Notes under the pieces: generated by a model
What the model saw: the letters and a program-made list of their open reading frames with translations, nothing else
Database searches by the model: none
Told to the model about the DNA's origin: nothing
Part shown: in pieces, positions 51,057 through 58,516 of the stretch
How the letters are laid out: the number at the start of each line of letters is the position of its first letter
Position numbering within the stretch: position 1 is the first letter of the stretch
Translations under genes and position numbers: made by a program
DNA from: Leeuwenhoekiella sp044542075
GTDB lineage: Bacteria; Bacteroidota; Bacteroidia; Flavobacteriales; Flavobacteriaceae
Direction: 5' to 3'
Assembly: GCF_044542075.1 (NCBI RefSeq)
Contig: NZ_JBITTU010000007.1
Span: forward strand, 1 to 64,000
Length of the DNA stretch: 64,000 nucleotides

Positions 51057-52475
51057 ATGAACATAGAACAGATTTATACCGGTTGTTTAGCTCAGGGAGC
51101 CTACTATATAGAAAGTCAGGGTGAGGTTGCAGTAATTGACCCACTACGAGAGGTAAAACCATACATTGAGCGCGCGGAAGCAGATAATGCAAAAATCAAG
51201 TATATTTTTGAAACTCATTTTCATGCAGACTTTGTAAGTGGCCACGTAACACTTGCCAAAGAAACAGGTGCGTCGATTATTTATGGTCCCAATGCAAATC
51301 CTACTTTTGACGCAGTAATTGCAACAGATAATCAGGAATTTAAACTTGGTGCTATCACCATCAAAACGCTTCATACACCAGGGCATACTATGGAGAGTAC
51401 CACGTACCTCCTTATCGATGAAAATGGAAGAAATCACGCTATTTTTAGTGGGGACACTTTATTCTTAGGTGATGTAGGCCGTCCTGATCTGGCTCAAAAA
51501 GCTAAAGAATTAACTCAGGAAGATCTTGCCGGTTATTTATACGATAGCTTACGCGAAAAAATTATGCCTCTGGCAGATGACGTTATCGTTTATCCTGCTC
51601 ACGGCGCAGGCTCTGCTTGCGGTAAGAATATGATGAAAGAAACCGTTGACACATTAGGTAATCAAAAAATGATGAATTATGCCCTGCGTGCAGATATGAC
51701 TAAAGAAGAATTTATTGAGGAAGTTACCGATGGTTTATTGCCACCACCCTCTTATTTTCCACTTAACGTTAAAATGAATAAAGAAGGTTACGACGATATA
51801 GCTGATGTTATAGAACGTGGTACGCAGGCTTTATCTCCAGATGCATTTGAGACAGCAGCAAATGAAACCGGCGCTGTTATTCTAGATGTACGCAATCAGG
51901 CAAACTTTGCCGAAGGTCATATACCCAGATCTATTTTTATAGGTATAGATGGTGGTTTTGCTCCCTGGGTAGGTGCTCTAATCGCAGATACCGCTCAACC
52001 CATTTTACTAGTTGCAGAAGAAGGTCGTGAAGAAGAAACAATTACCCGTCTTTCTCGAGTAGGCTTTGATGGTACTATAGGATATTTAAAAGGGGGATTT
52101 AAAGCCTGGGAAGCTGCCGGCAAGCAAACCGATCACGTAAAATCTGTTACAGCCGGTGAATTAGAAGCTGCTGTACTTGCAGATAAAGACACCCCGGTCT
52201 TTGATGTAAGAAAGCCCGGCGAGTTTGATGCAGAGCACTTAGAAGTTGCAAAAAGTACACCCTTAGATTTTATTAATAAACACTTAAGTGAATTCCCTAA
52301 TACCGAAGAATTCTATATACATTGCGCAGGAGGATATCGTAGTATGATTGCTGCAAGTATTTTAAAAAGCCGCGGTATTCATAACTTAGTAGATGTGCAG
52401 GGTGGTTATAAAGCTTTAAAAGAAACCGACTTAAAAACAACTAACTTTGTATGCCCGTCAACTCTTAAAAAATAA
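51057..52475 (+). CDS. Metallo-beta-lactamase-fold persulfide dioxygenase with rhodanese domains
   Basis: A 472-residue enzyme. The N-terminal metallo-beta-lactamase domain (about 1-240) has HFHADFVSGH (His54, His56, Asp58, His63) and LHTPGHTMES, as in ETHE1/BaeB persulfide dioxygenases. Two rhodanese domains follow: the first (about 255-360) has VAEEGREEE where the active-site CxxGxR loop should be, lacking Cys, so it is inactive; the second (about 370-470) has HCAGGYRSM with Cys423. It probably oxidises glutathione-type persulfide or bacillithiol-like persulfide to sulfite. A secreted rhodanese gene starts 4 bases later. Confidence 0.93.
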   Translation: MNIEQIYTGCLAQGAYYIESQGEVAVIDPLREVKPYIERAEADNAKIKYIFETHFHADFVSGHVTLAKETGASIIYGPNANPTFDAVIATDNQEFKLGAITIKTLHTPGHTMESTTYLLIDENGRNHAIFSGDTLFLGDVGRPDLAQKAKELTQEDLAGYLYDSLREKIMPLADDVIVYPAHGAGSACGKNMMKETVDTLGNQKMMNYALRADMTKEEFIEEVTDGLLPPPSYFPLNVKMNKEGYDDIADVIERGTQALSPDAFETAANETGAVILDVRNQANFAEGHIPRSIFIGIDGGFAPWVGALIADTAQPILLVAEEGREEETITRLSRVGFDGTIGYLKGGFKAWEAAGKQTDHVKSVTAGELEAAVLADKDTPVFDVRKPGEFDAEHLEVAKSTPLDFINKHLSEFPNTEEFYIHCAGGYRSMIAASILKSRGIHNLVDVQGGYKALKETDLKTTNFVCPSTLKK

Positions 52476-52479
52476 AATT

Positions 52480-52863
52480 ATGAAAGTATTTTTAACTTTT
52501 TTCCTTTTTGTTTCGCTTGCTTTTCAAGCGAATGCGCAAGAGTCTAAACACGAAGTTTTAGACAAAGCTACTTTTAAAAGTAGTATTGAAAATAACGCTG
52601 TAGCATTAGTTGATGTTCGTACAGCTTCAGAATTTGAAGCTGGTCATATTGATAACGCAAAAAATATTGATTTTTTAGATACAGCAACATTTAATACTAA
52701 AATCAAAGCATTAGATAAGTCTAAGCCTGTTTATATTTATTGCCGTTCTGGAAATCGCAGTAGTAAAGCTGCTGAAGTGATGAAAGATTCCGGTTTCACG
52801 AGAATTTATGAACTTGAAGGAGGTTATTTTAATTGGAATTCTGAAGATCCTATTGAAGACTAA
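52480..52863 (+). CDS. Secreted single-domain rhodanese
   Basis: A 127-residue protein with a signal peptide (ends FQANAQ at residue 20) and one rhodanese domain. The active-site loop is YCRSGNRSSKA with Cys88, a complete active loop, and the CH2A-type motif VRTASEFEAGHI precedes it. It should act in the periplasm, transferring sulfane sulfur. It starts 4 bases after the persulfide dioxygenase gene and is followed by a strong terminator, so the two form an operon. Upstream in-frame codon at 52447 is inside the previous gene and is less likely. Confidence 0.92.
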   Translation: MKVFLTFFLFVSLAFQANAQESKHEVLDKATFKSSIENNAVALVDVRTASEFEAGHIDNAKNIDFLDTATFNTKIKALDKSKPVYIYCRSGNRSSKAAEVMKDSGFTRIYELEGGYFNWNSEDPIED

Positions 52864-52884
52864 ACAGGAAGTTTAAGCATATAC

Positions 52885-52916
52885 AAAAGCCCGAAAATTA
52901 ATCTTTTCGGGCTTTT
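52885..52916. terminator. Bidirectional terminator
   Basis: AAAAGCCCGAAAA-ttaatc-TTTTCGGGCTTTT. Its right end includes the first bases of the stop codon of the convergent HxlR gene, so it serves both genes. Confidence 0.9.
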
Positions 52917-53283
52917 ATTTTTTAAAAGCAGCACGAGATTTTTCGATCTCCACACGATTTTGATCTGCCCAGGCTGCAAGATTCTGCAGATGTGGTATTA
53001 AGCTTTGCCCCCGTTTACTCAACATATATTCCACCCGTGGTGGAATTTGAGGATATTGTTTACGTATTACCAGATCATCTGCTTCCAGAGATTTTAAGCT
53101 TACAGAAAGCATTTTCTGAGAAATTGAAGTTATCACTTTATACATCTCGTTAAAACGCATTACAGGCTCTTCATTTAAAAGCAATAAAATAAGAATAGAC
53201 CATTTATCTCCAAACCGGTCCATCACGTTACGAACAGGACAGTTTTCAATTTCGGTAAATTTATTCAAACTATTTTCAATCAT
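52915..53283 (-). CDS. HxlR-family transcriptional regulator
   Basis: A 122-residue winged-helix regulator of normal size. The conserved start is CPVRNVMDRFGDKWSILILLLLNE (with a Cys near residue 15 that in related YodB/HypR proteins senses electrophiles), followed by MRFNEMYKVITSISQKMLSVSLKSLEADDLVIRKQYPQIPPRVEYMLSKRG. I choose ATG at 53283 over GTG at 53325, because the minus-strand -7 element (53331-53338) starts transcription near 53324. The gene is divergent from an NmrA/QOR2 gene, and the 9-base repeat in both promoters suggests that it controls both. Confidence 0.93.
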   Translation of the reverse strand: MIENSLNKFTEIENCPVRNVMDRFGDKWSILILLLLNEEPVMRFNEMYKVITSISQKMLSVSLKSLEADDLVIRKQYPQIPPRVEYMLSKRGQSLIPHLQNLAAWADQNRVEIEKSRAAFKK

Positions 53284-53330
53284 AAAGAGTTGATTTTCAA
53301 CATTAATAACTTTCAGGTTAGTCACCTACT

Positions 53331-53338
53331 CAAACGTA
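53331..53338 (-). promoter_or_regulatory. -7 element of the HxlR gene
   Basis: Minus strand TACGTTTG, a perfect TAnnTTTG. The transcript start is near 53324, about 41 bases before the ATG at 53283, and rules out the GTG at 53325. Confidence 0.65.
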
Positions 53339-53366
53339 AGTTCTTTCTTAAGAGCTAATTACACTA

Positions 53367-53374
53367 TACCTTTG
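53367..53374 (+). promoter_or_regulatory. -7 element of the NmrA/QOR2 gene
   Basis: TACCTTTG, a perfect TAnnTTTG, 39 bases before the ATG; TGACTAACC overlaps its last two bases. Confidence 0.65.
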
Positions 53375-53413
53375 ACTAACCAAAAGTAAGTTAATAACTA
53401 AAAAAATAAAAAT

Positions 53414-54301
53414 ATGAGCACCTATTTAATTACAGGAGCGACGGGAAGTCTAGGGAGTAGTGTAGTAAAACATCTTTTAACTACTGTTGACACATCAGAA
53501 ATAGCCGTCTTAGTACGCAATACCGAAAGTAAACAAGCAAAGGAATATAAAGCTAATGGCTTTGATCTACGTGTTGCAGATTATGATAATCTTGAAACGC
53601 TAACCGAAGCATTTAAAGAAATTAAATACCTGTATTTTGTTTCTGGTAGTGATATTAATTCAAGATTAAAACAGCATAAAAACGTAATTGACGCAGTGGT
53701 TAATGCAAAGGTTTCCCATGTAATTTATACCAGTGCAGGCAGAAAAGATGAATCTGAAAACGCTCCCCTCTTTGGTGTTATGAATGCTCATATGCAAACA
53801 GAAAAATGGTTACAAGACGCTGCATTTAAACATACTATTCTACAACATAATTTATATGCTGAAGTCGTACCTATGTTCATAGGAGATAAAAAAACTTTAT
53901 TTCAATCAAAACAAATCTTTTTACCCGCAGGAAACGGAAAAACTGCATTTGCATTGCGTGAAGATTTAGCTGAGGCCGGAGCGATAGTACTTAAAAATAC
54001 AGCTGATCACATCAACAAAACCTATACTTTAAATGCTGCAGAAACTCTAAGTTTTGAAGAAATAGGAAAAAGTATATCTAAAATTACAGGAGAAAACATA
54101 GGATACACATCACCAGATCCTGAAACCTTTAGAACAACAATGAATTCTTTTGGTGTACCAGAAAACATCATAGGCATGATACAAGCGTTCTCATTAGGAA
54201 TAGCAGCAGGAGAATTTGACAATATTTCCACAGACTTACAGATGTTGTTAGGGCGCAAGCCTAAATCGATTACAACACTTTTTGAACAGGTTTATAGTTA
54301 A
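53414..54301 (+). CDS. NmrA/QOR2-like NAD(P)-binding oxidoreductase
   Basis: A 295-residue atypical SDR of the NmrA/QOR2 (YtfG) type. The dinucleotide motif ITGATGSLG lies at 6-14, with VLVRN at 33-37 supplying the Arg of NADPH-preferring members. IYTSAGRKD and MNAHMQTEKWLQ are the active-site-region elements; no catalytic YxxxK is seen, as in QOR2. The enzyme probably reduces quinones. It is divergent from an HxlR regulator, a classical arrangement for electrophile- or quinone-induced reductases. Confidence 0.88.
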   Translation: MSTYLITGATGSLGSSVVKHLLTTVDTSEIAVLVRNTESKQAKEYKANGFDLRVADYDNLETLTEAFKEIKYLYFVSGSDINSRLKQHKNVIDAVVNAKVSHVIYTSAGRKDESENAPLFGVMNAHMQTEKWLQDAAFKHTILQHNLYAEVVPMFIGDKKTLFQSKQIFLPAGNGKTAFALREDLAEAGAIVLKNTADHINKTYTLNAAETLSFEEIGKSISKITGENIGYTSPDPETFRTTMNSFGVPENIIGMIQAFSLGIAAGEFDNISTDLQMLLGRKPKSITTLFEQVYS

Positions 54302-54313
54302 ACTAAAGTATAA

Positions 54314-54350
54314 AAAAAGGAGAAACTATTTACGGTAGATTCTCCTTTTT
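54314..54350. terminator. Bidirectional terminator
   Basis: AAAAAGGAGAA (54314-54324) and TTCTCCTTTTT (54340-54350) form an 11-base stem between the convergent QOR2-like and rpiA genes. Confidence 0.8.
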
Positions 54351-54369
54351 AATATTTTGCAAGAATACC

Positions 54370-55047
54370 TTAATTACGATACTTTACCACAGGACCACCC
54401 TCTTTACCTACTATAATCAGACTAGTTGTATCAAGAAATAAACCGGTTTCTACAATGCCGGGTACTTTTAGCAATTTTATTTCTAAGCTTTGAAGATCAT
54501 TAACCCCTGAGATCTCAATATCTAATATATTGTTATTTTCATCTGTACGATACGGCAGCTCTTCTTTCATTCGCTGTACAGGTTTTAAACCTTCAGCTTG
54601 CAAATAATTAAAAATTTGTTTTGTAGCAAAAGGTATAACTTCAACGGGAAGCTTAAAGGCTCCTAGCTTTTGTACATCTTTACTACTATCTGCAATGATA
54701 ATGTTATATGCGGTGTTCCACGCTAGTATTTTTTCACGTAGTAAGGCTCCACCACCTCCTTTTATAAGTTGAAAATCACCATCAAACTCATCTGCACCAT
54801 CTATGGTGACATCTATTTTATCAACTTCATGAAGTTCAACAATGGTAATACCTAGTTCTCGCGCCAGCTTTTCTGTAGCATCAGACGAAGGTACACAGGT
54901 AAGATTCATCCCATTTTTAACAAGATCCCCTACTGCTTCAATCATATGTTTTGCAGTAGAACCGGTACCCAGTCCTACGACCATATTATCTTTTATAAAT
55001 TTAACAGCTTCTAATGCAGCTTGTTTTTTCTCTTGATCGGCAGTCAT
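54370..55047 (-). CDS. rpiA: Ribose-5-phosphate isomerase A
   Basis: A 225-residue enzyme of normal length. GLGTGSTA at about 26-33 is the phosphate-binding loop, DGADEFDGDFQLIKGGGGALLREK (about 84-107) contains catalytic Asp and Glu residues, and the C-terminal strand FLDTTSLIIVGKE closes the fold. It interconverts ribose-5-phosphate and ribulose-5-phosphate, in the non-oxidative branch fed by gnd. It is 41 bases downstream of the MocA-like gene on the same strand; functions seem unrelated. Confidence 0.96.
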   Translation of the reverse strand: MTADQEKKQAALEAVKFIKDNMVVGLGTGSTAKHMIEAVGDLVKNGMNLTCVPSSDATEKLARELGITIVELHEVDKIDVTIDGADEFDGDFQLIKGGGGALLREKILAWNTAYNIIIADSSKDVQKLGAFKLPVEVIPFATKQIFNYLQAEGLKPVQRMKEELPYRTDENNNILDIEISGVNDLQSLEIKLLKVPGIVETGLFLDTTSLIIVGKEGGPVVKYRN

Positions 55048-55088
55048 TTGATTAAATCGTGTTGTGGTTTCAGTGAATAAAAATAAGT

Positions 55089-55670
55089 TTATTTTTTTAG
55101 CAAACGTCTATAATCTTCGGGAGTATCAATGTCTTGAATTTTATTTTTTGCATCAATTGACACCACAAAATCAGAACCTGCATTCAGTAATTCGCGTGCG
55201 CCCAAATCTCCGGAAAGCTCTTCGAGCACCTTAAAATAGCTTCTAGGAAATACCGCCGGCACCCCATTTTTAATACCATAGCCAGAGGCTATACATTTAT
55301 TCTCGTGTATTTCAGCAGTATTAATTAATTGATTTAAATAATCTGTATCTATTTTAGGTTGATCTGCAAGCATCACTAAAACACAATCAAAATGGGTATC
55401 AGTTATGTGTTTAATACCAGTTGCTATACTATTTCCCAAGCCGTGCCTCCAATCGGAGTTATATAGTAAATGTATTTTTTGTGTAATACTATTTTCAATA
55501 ACTTCTGCATTGGCCCCTATAACACAATAAACCGCTTTTGCTTTGGAGGCCAAAGCCTGCTTAATTGCGTGACCTAATAAGGTGCTGGTTTTATACGGGA
55601 GTAATTGCTTTGCTTTTCCCATTCTACTGGCACTTCCTGCTGCCAGAATTAAAATTGCTGTAGATTTCAT
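55089..55670 (-). CDS. MobA-like NTP transferase, probable molybdenum cofactor cytidylyltransferase (MocA)
   Basis: A 193-residue nucleotidyltransferase. LILAAGSASRMGKAKQLLPYKTSTLLGHAI at 6-35 is the nucleotide signature; LADQPKIDTDYLNQLI contains the metal-binding Asp. The C-terminal part has GYGIKNGVPAVFPRSYF and AGSDFVVSIDAKNKIQDIDTPEDY. It probably adds CMP to molybdopterin cofactor for the hydroxylase encoded divergently at 55817 and 56286. The adjacent molybdenum hydroxylase is the main argument for MocA over MobA; the latter would make the guanine form. Confidence 0.82.
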   Translation of the reverse strand: MKSTAILILAAGSASRMGKAKQLLPYKTSTLLGHAIKQALASKAKAVYCVIGANAEVIENSITQKIHLLYNSDWRHGLGNSIATGIKHITDTHFDCVLVMLADQPKIDTDYLNQLINTAEIHENKCIASGYGIKNGVPAVFPRSYFKVLEELSGDLGARELLNAGSDFVVSIDAKNKIQDIDTPEDYRRLLKK

Positions 55671-55816
55671 AAATCTGTTTTACCCTATAAATCTACCCTT
55701 TAAAGTTTAAAATCATTTAAGATATCCTTTCCCTTTTTTGAATCTATATAAATAGGAGTTGTAGTCTAACAAACTTGTTAAGTTTTTATTAATTTAACCA
55801 AAACAAAAAAAATGTT

Positions 55817-56278
55817 ATGCCTGTTTACAATCTAAAAGTTAATGGTAAACCGATGAGTGTCGATGCCGATCCCGATACACCACTGTTATGGATTTTAAGA
55901 GACGAACTTGATCTTGTAGGAACAAAATTTGGCTGTGGTATAGGCCAGTGTGGTGCGTGTACCATTCATATTGATGGTGCTGCAACCCGAAGCTGTTTAT
56001 TACAGATAAGCTCATTAGAAAATACCGAAATCACAACTATTGAAGGCCTTTCTGAAGATGGCACGCACCCGGTGCAAGTCGCCTGGAAAGAACATGATGT
56101 ACCTCAGTGTGGTTATTGCCAGGCCGGCCAGATTATGACCGCCTCTTCTTTTCTTAAGGACAATCCTGCACCTTCAGAAACCGAAATACGAGATGCTATG
56201 AGTGGCAATCTTTGCCGTTGTACATCGTATAATCGTATTGAAAAAGCGGTGGCAGATGCCGCAACTAAACTTGCCTAA
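55817..56278 (+). CDS. 2Fe-2S small subunit of an isoquinoline-1-oxidoreductase/aldehyde-oxidase-type molybdenum hydroxylase
   Basis: A 153-residue subunit. The plant-type 2Fe-2S cluster has Cys40, Cys45, Cys48 in GCGIGQCGACT (approximate count), with a fourth Cys near 60. The second cluster is CGYCQAGQIM and NLCRCTSYNRI. There is no FAD domain, so it is the small subunit of a two-subunit hydroxylase like IorA. It moves electrons from the molybdenum subunit to an external acceptor such as cytochrome c. The large subunit starts 8 bases after its stop. Confidence 0.95.
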   Translation: MPVYNLKVNGKPMSVDADPDTPLLWILRDELDLVGTKFGCGIGQCGACTIHIDGAATRSCLLQISSLENTEITTIEGLSEDGTHPVQVAWKEHDVPQCGYCQAGQIMTASSFLKDNPAPSETEIRDAMSGNLCRCTSYNRIEKAVADAATKLA

Positions 56279-56285
56279 ACTAGTG

Positions 56286-58445
56286 ATGATGAAAAAAGAA
56301 CAAAAAATGACATTTAGCAGACGTGGGTTTATACGCACCTCTGCACTGGCAAGTGGTGGTTTATTAATAGGATTTAATTTTCTTACCGCGTGTAAAGAAG
56401 ATGTGCAACTGCCTGTAGACATAGCAAATCTTAACTTTAATGATTTTAATGCGTATATACAAATAGCAGATAATGGGTATGTAACTATTTTTTCACCTAA
56501 CCCAGAGATTGGACAAGGTGTAAAAACCTCTATGCCTATGATAGTAGCAGAAGAGCTTGATGTACCGTGGGAACACGTTTATGTAAAGCAAGCCGGTCTG
56601 GACACTGATAAATATAGAGGTCAGGTTGCCGGTGGTAGTCAGTCTATACGACAAAACTGGGATGTATTGAGACAAACCGGAGCCACAGCAAAACAAATGT
56701 TGATCAATGCTGCCGCTGCAAAATGGCAAATAGATGCTGCAGATGTAACTGCCTCTGCAGGTGTAATTACAAGTAAAACTGGAGAAACTCTAGGCTACGG
56801 TGATGTAGTTAAAGAAGCTGCAACTTTAGAAGTGCCTGAAGGAGTTACTTTAAAAGAGCCCAAAGATTTTAAGATAATAGGTAATGATGCTGTCAATGTA
56901 GATTTAGATAAAATCGTGACCGGTAAACCACTTTTTGGTTTAGATTATAAAAATGAGGGTATGCTTTACGCTTCGGTAATGCGTCCTCCGGCTTTTGGCC
57001 AGACCTTAGTAGATTTTGATGATACAGATTCACGCGCCGTAAGTGGTGTGAGTGATGTAATTCAATTTGGTGATAAAATAGCTGTACTCGCTAAAAATAC
57101 GTGGTCTGCTATGAAAGGTAAAAAAGCATTGAAGGCGAATTGGCAAGATAATAACTTAGAAAGTACCGAAAAACATGATGCGCTTCTAATAGGTCTTTTA
57201 GATAGCAAAGAAGGTGAAGTACGTCGTGAAGATGGCGATGTCAATAAAGCATTTGCAGAAGCAGATCAGGTTTTAGAACGCACCTATGAATCGCCGTTTT
57301 TACCACATAATTGTATGGAGCCTATGAATTTTTATGCAGATGTTACTGCGGAAAGAATTCATCTTGCAGGACCAATACAAACTCCAGAAGGTACTGCGGC
57401 GCAGGTTGCTAAACTATTAGATCGTACACCCGAAGAAGTAGATTTAGAACTAACCCGCATGGGTGGTGGTTTTGGTCGCAGACTTTATGGCGATTTTGTT
57501 CTGGAAGCTGCAGAAATCTCAAGCAAAGCCGACAAACCTATAAAGTTAGTATATTCTCGTGAAGACGATATGAGTGCAGGAATTTTTAGACCTGCGATTA
57601 AATATAGAATTTCAGCTTCATTAAAAAATGGCAAAATTACCGGCTACAAACTGAAAGAAGCAGCAATAAACAGCAATATGTATGGTCTTATTCCGCACTT
57701 TTTCCCGGCGGGAGCTATTCCTAATTTAAAAATAGAAAGTGCAAATTACTCCAGTAATATAACAACAGGAGCCTGGCGCGCACCCTACACAAACTTTCTG
57801 GCTTTTGCAGAGCAAAGTTTCTTTGATGAAGTTGCAGAAGTATTAGATCAAGACCCTGTTCAGTTACGTTTAGATTTGCTAGACCAGGTTAATGAAGGAG
57901 CAGATGAGCGTATACAGTACTCAGCTTCCCGAATGAAAGAAGTGATCAAACTCGCTGCTAAAGAAGGAGACTGGGGAAATGCTCCTGAAGGTGTTTTTAA
58001 GGGTTTTTCGGCTTATTACAGTCATAACACGCACGTTGCCGAAGTCGCCGAAATACGTATGCAAAACGGAATTCCTATAGTTGAGCGCGTTACAGCAGCT
58101 GTAGATTGTGGTATCGTTGTGAATCCTACGGGTGCAAATAATCAAGTGGTAGGTGGTGTTCTAGATGGTATAGGTCACGCGATGTACGGTGATTTTACCT
58201 TTACAGATGGTAAACCCTCTTCAACAAATTTTGACACCTACCGTCTTATACGTATGCACGAGACCCCAAAAGTAGCCGTTCATTTTGTTAAAAGTGAAAT
58301 TGCTCCTACCGGTCTTGGAGAGCCGGGACTTCCTCCTGCAGGTGGCGCTGTTGCAAATGCAATTAAGGCTGCAACCGGAAATCGTATTCTCAAACAGCCA
58401 TTGACTAAATATATGACTGAAACAGAAACTACCGTAAAAGGATAA
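56286..58445 (+). CDS. Molybdopterin-binding large subunit of the molybdenum hydroxylase (IorB-like)
   Basis: A 719-residue enzyme subunit. It starts with an apparent twin-arginine signal, SRRGFIRTSALASGGLLIGFNFLTAC, so it is exported folded with its cofactor. Motifs of the family are QGVKTSMPMIVAEELDVPWEHV, GGSQSIRQNWDVLRQTGATA, MGGGFGRRLYGDF, RAPYTNF and GLGEPGLPPAGGAVANAI near the end, containing the glutamate base. No signal on the small subunit, so they may be exported together. An earlier ATG at 56202 is inside the small subunit gene and unlikely. It acts with MocA and XdhC-type chaperones; no XdhC gene is in the window. Confidence 0.93.
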   Translation: MMKKEQKMTFSRRGFIRTSALASGGLLIGFNFLTACKEDVQLPVDIANLNFNDFNAYIQIADNGYVTIFSPNPEIGQGVKTSMPMIVAEELDVPWEHVYVKQAGLDTDKYRGQVAGGSQSIRQNWDVLRQTGATAKQMLINAAAAKWQIDAADVTASAGVITSKTGETLGYGDVVKEAATLEVPEGVTLKEPKDFKIIGNDAVNVDLDKIVTGKPLFGLDYKNEGMLYASVMRPPAFGQTLVDFDDTDSRAVSGVSDVIQFGDKIAVLAKNTWSAMKGKKALKANWQDNNLESTEKHDALLIGLLDSKEGEVRREDGDVNKAFAEADQVLERTYESPFLPHNCMEPMNFYADVTAERIHLAGPIQTPEGTAAQVAKLLDRTPEEVDLELTRMGGGFGRRLYGDFVLEAAEISSKADKPIKLVYSREDDMSAGIFRPAIKYRISASLKNGKITGYKLKEAAINSNMYGLIPHFFPAGAIPNLKIESANYSSNITTGAWRAPYTNFLAFAEQSFFDEVAEVLDQDPVQLRLDLLDQVNEGADERIQYSASRMKEVIKLAAKEGDWGNAPEGVFKGFSAYYSHNTHVAEVAEIRMQNGIPIVERVTAAVDCGIVVNPTGANNQVVGGVLDGIGHAMYGDFTFTDGKPSSTNFDTYRLIRMHETPKVAVHFVKSEIAPTGLGEPGLPPAGGAVANAIKAATGNRILKQPLTKYMTETETTVKG

Positions 58446-58465
58446 CTTTAATGAAACTTATAAAA

Positions 58466-58495
58466 AAAAGAGACCTCAAATGAGGTCTCTTTTTT
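58466..58495. terminator. Bidirectional terminator
   Basis: AAAAGAGACCTCA-aa-TGAGGTCTCTTTT with flanking A/T runs, between the molybdenum hydroxylase and the convergent TonB receptor gene. Confidence 0.88.
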
Positions 58496-58516
58496 ATGCA
58501 ATTCAATTAATGAATA

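Larger units (their letters stand above)
53316..53381. promoter_or_regulatory. Divergent regulatory region with mirrored HxlR-type repeats
   Basis: GGTTAGTCA (53316-53324) and TGACTAACC (53373-53381) are exact reverse complements. Each follows one of the two divergent -7 elements at the start of its transcript (TACGTTTG minus, TACCTTTG plus), so a regulator bound there would block both genes. Confidence 0.6.
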
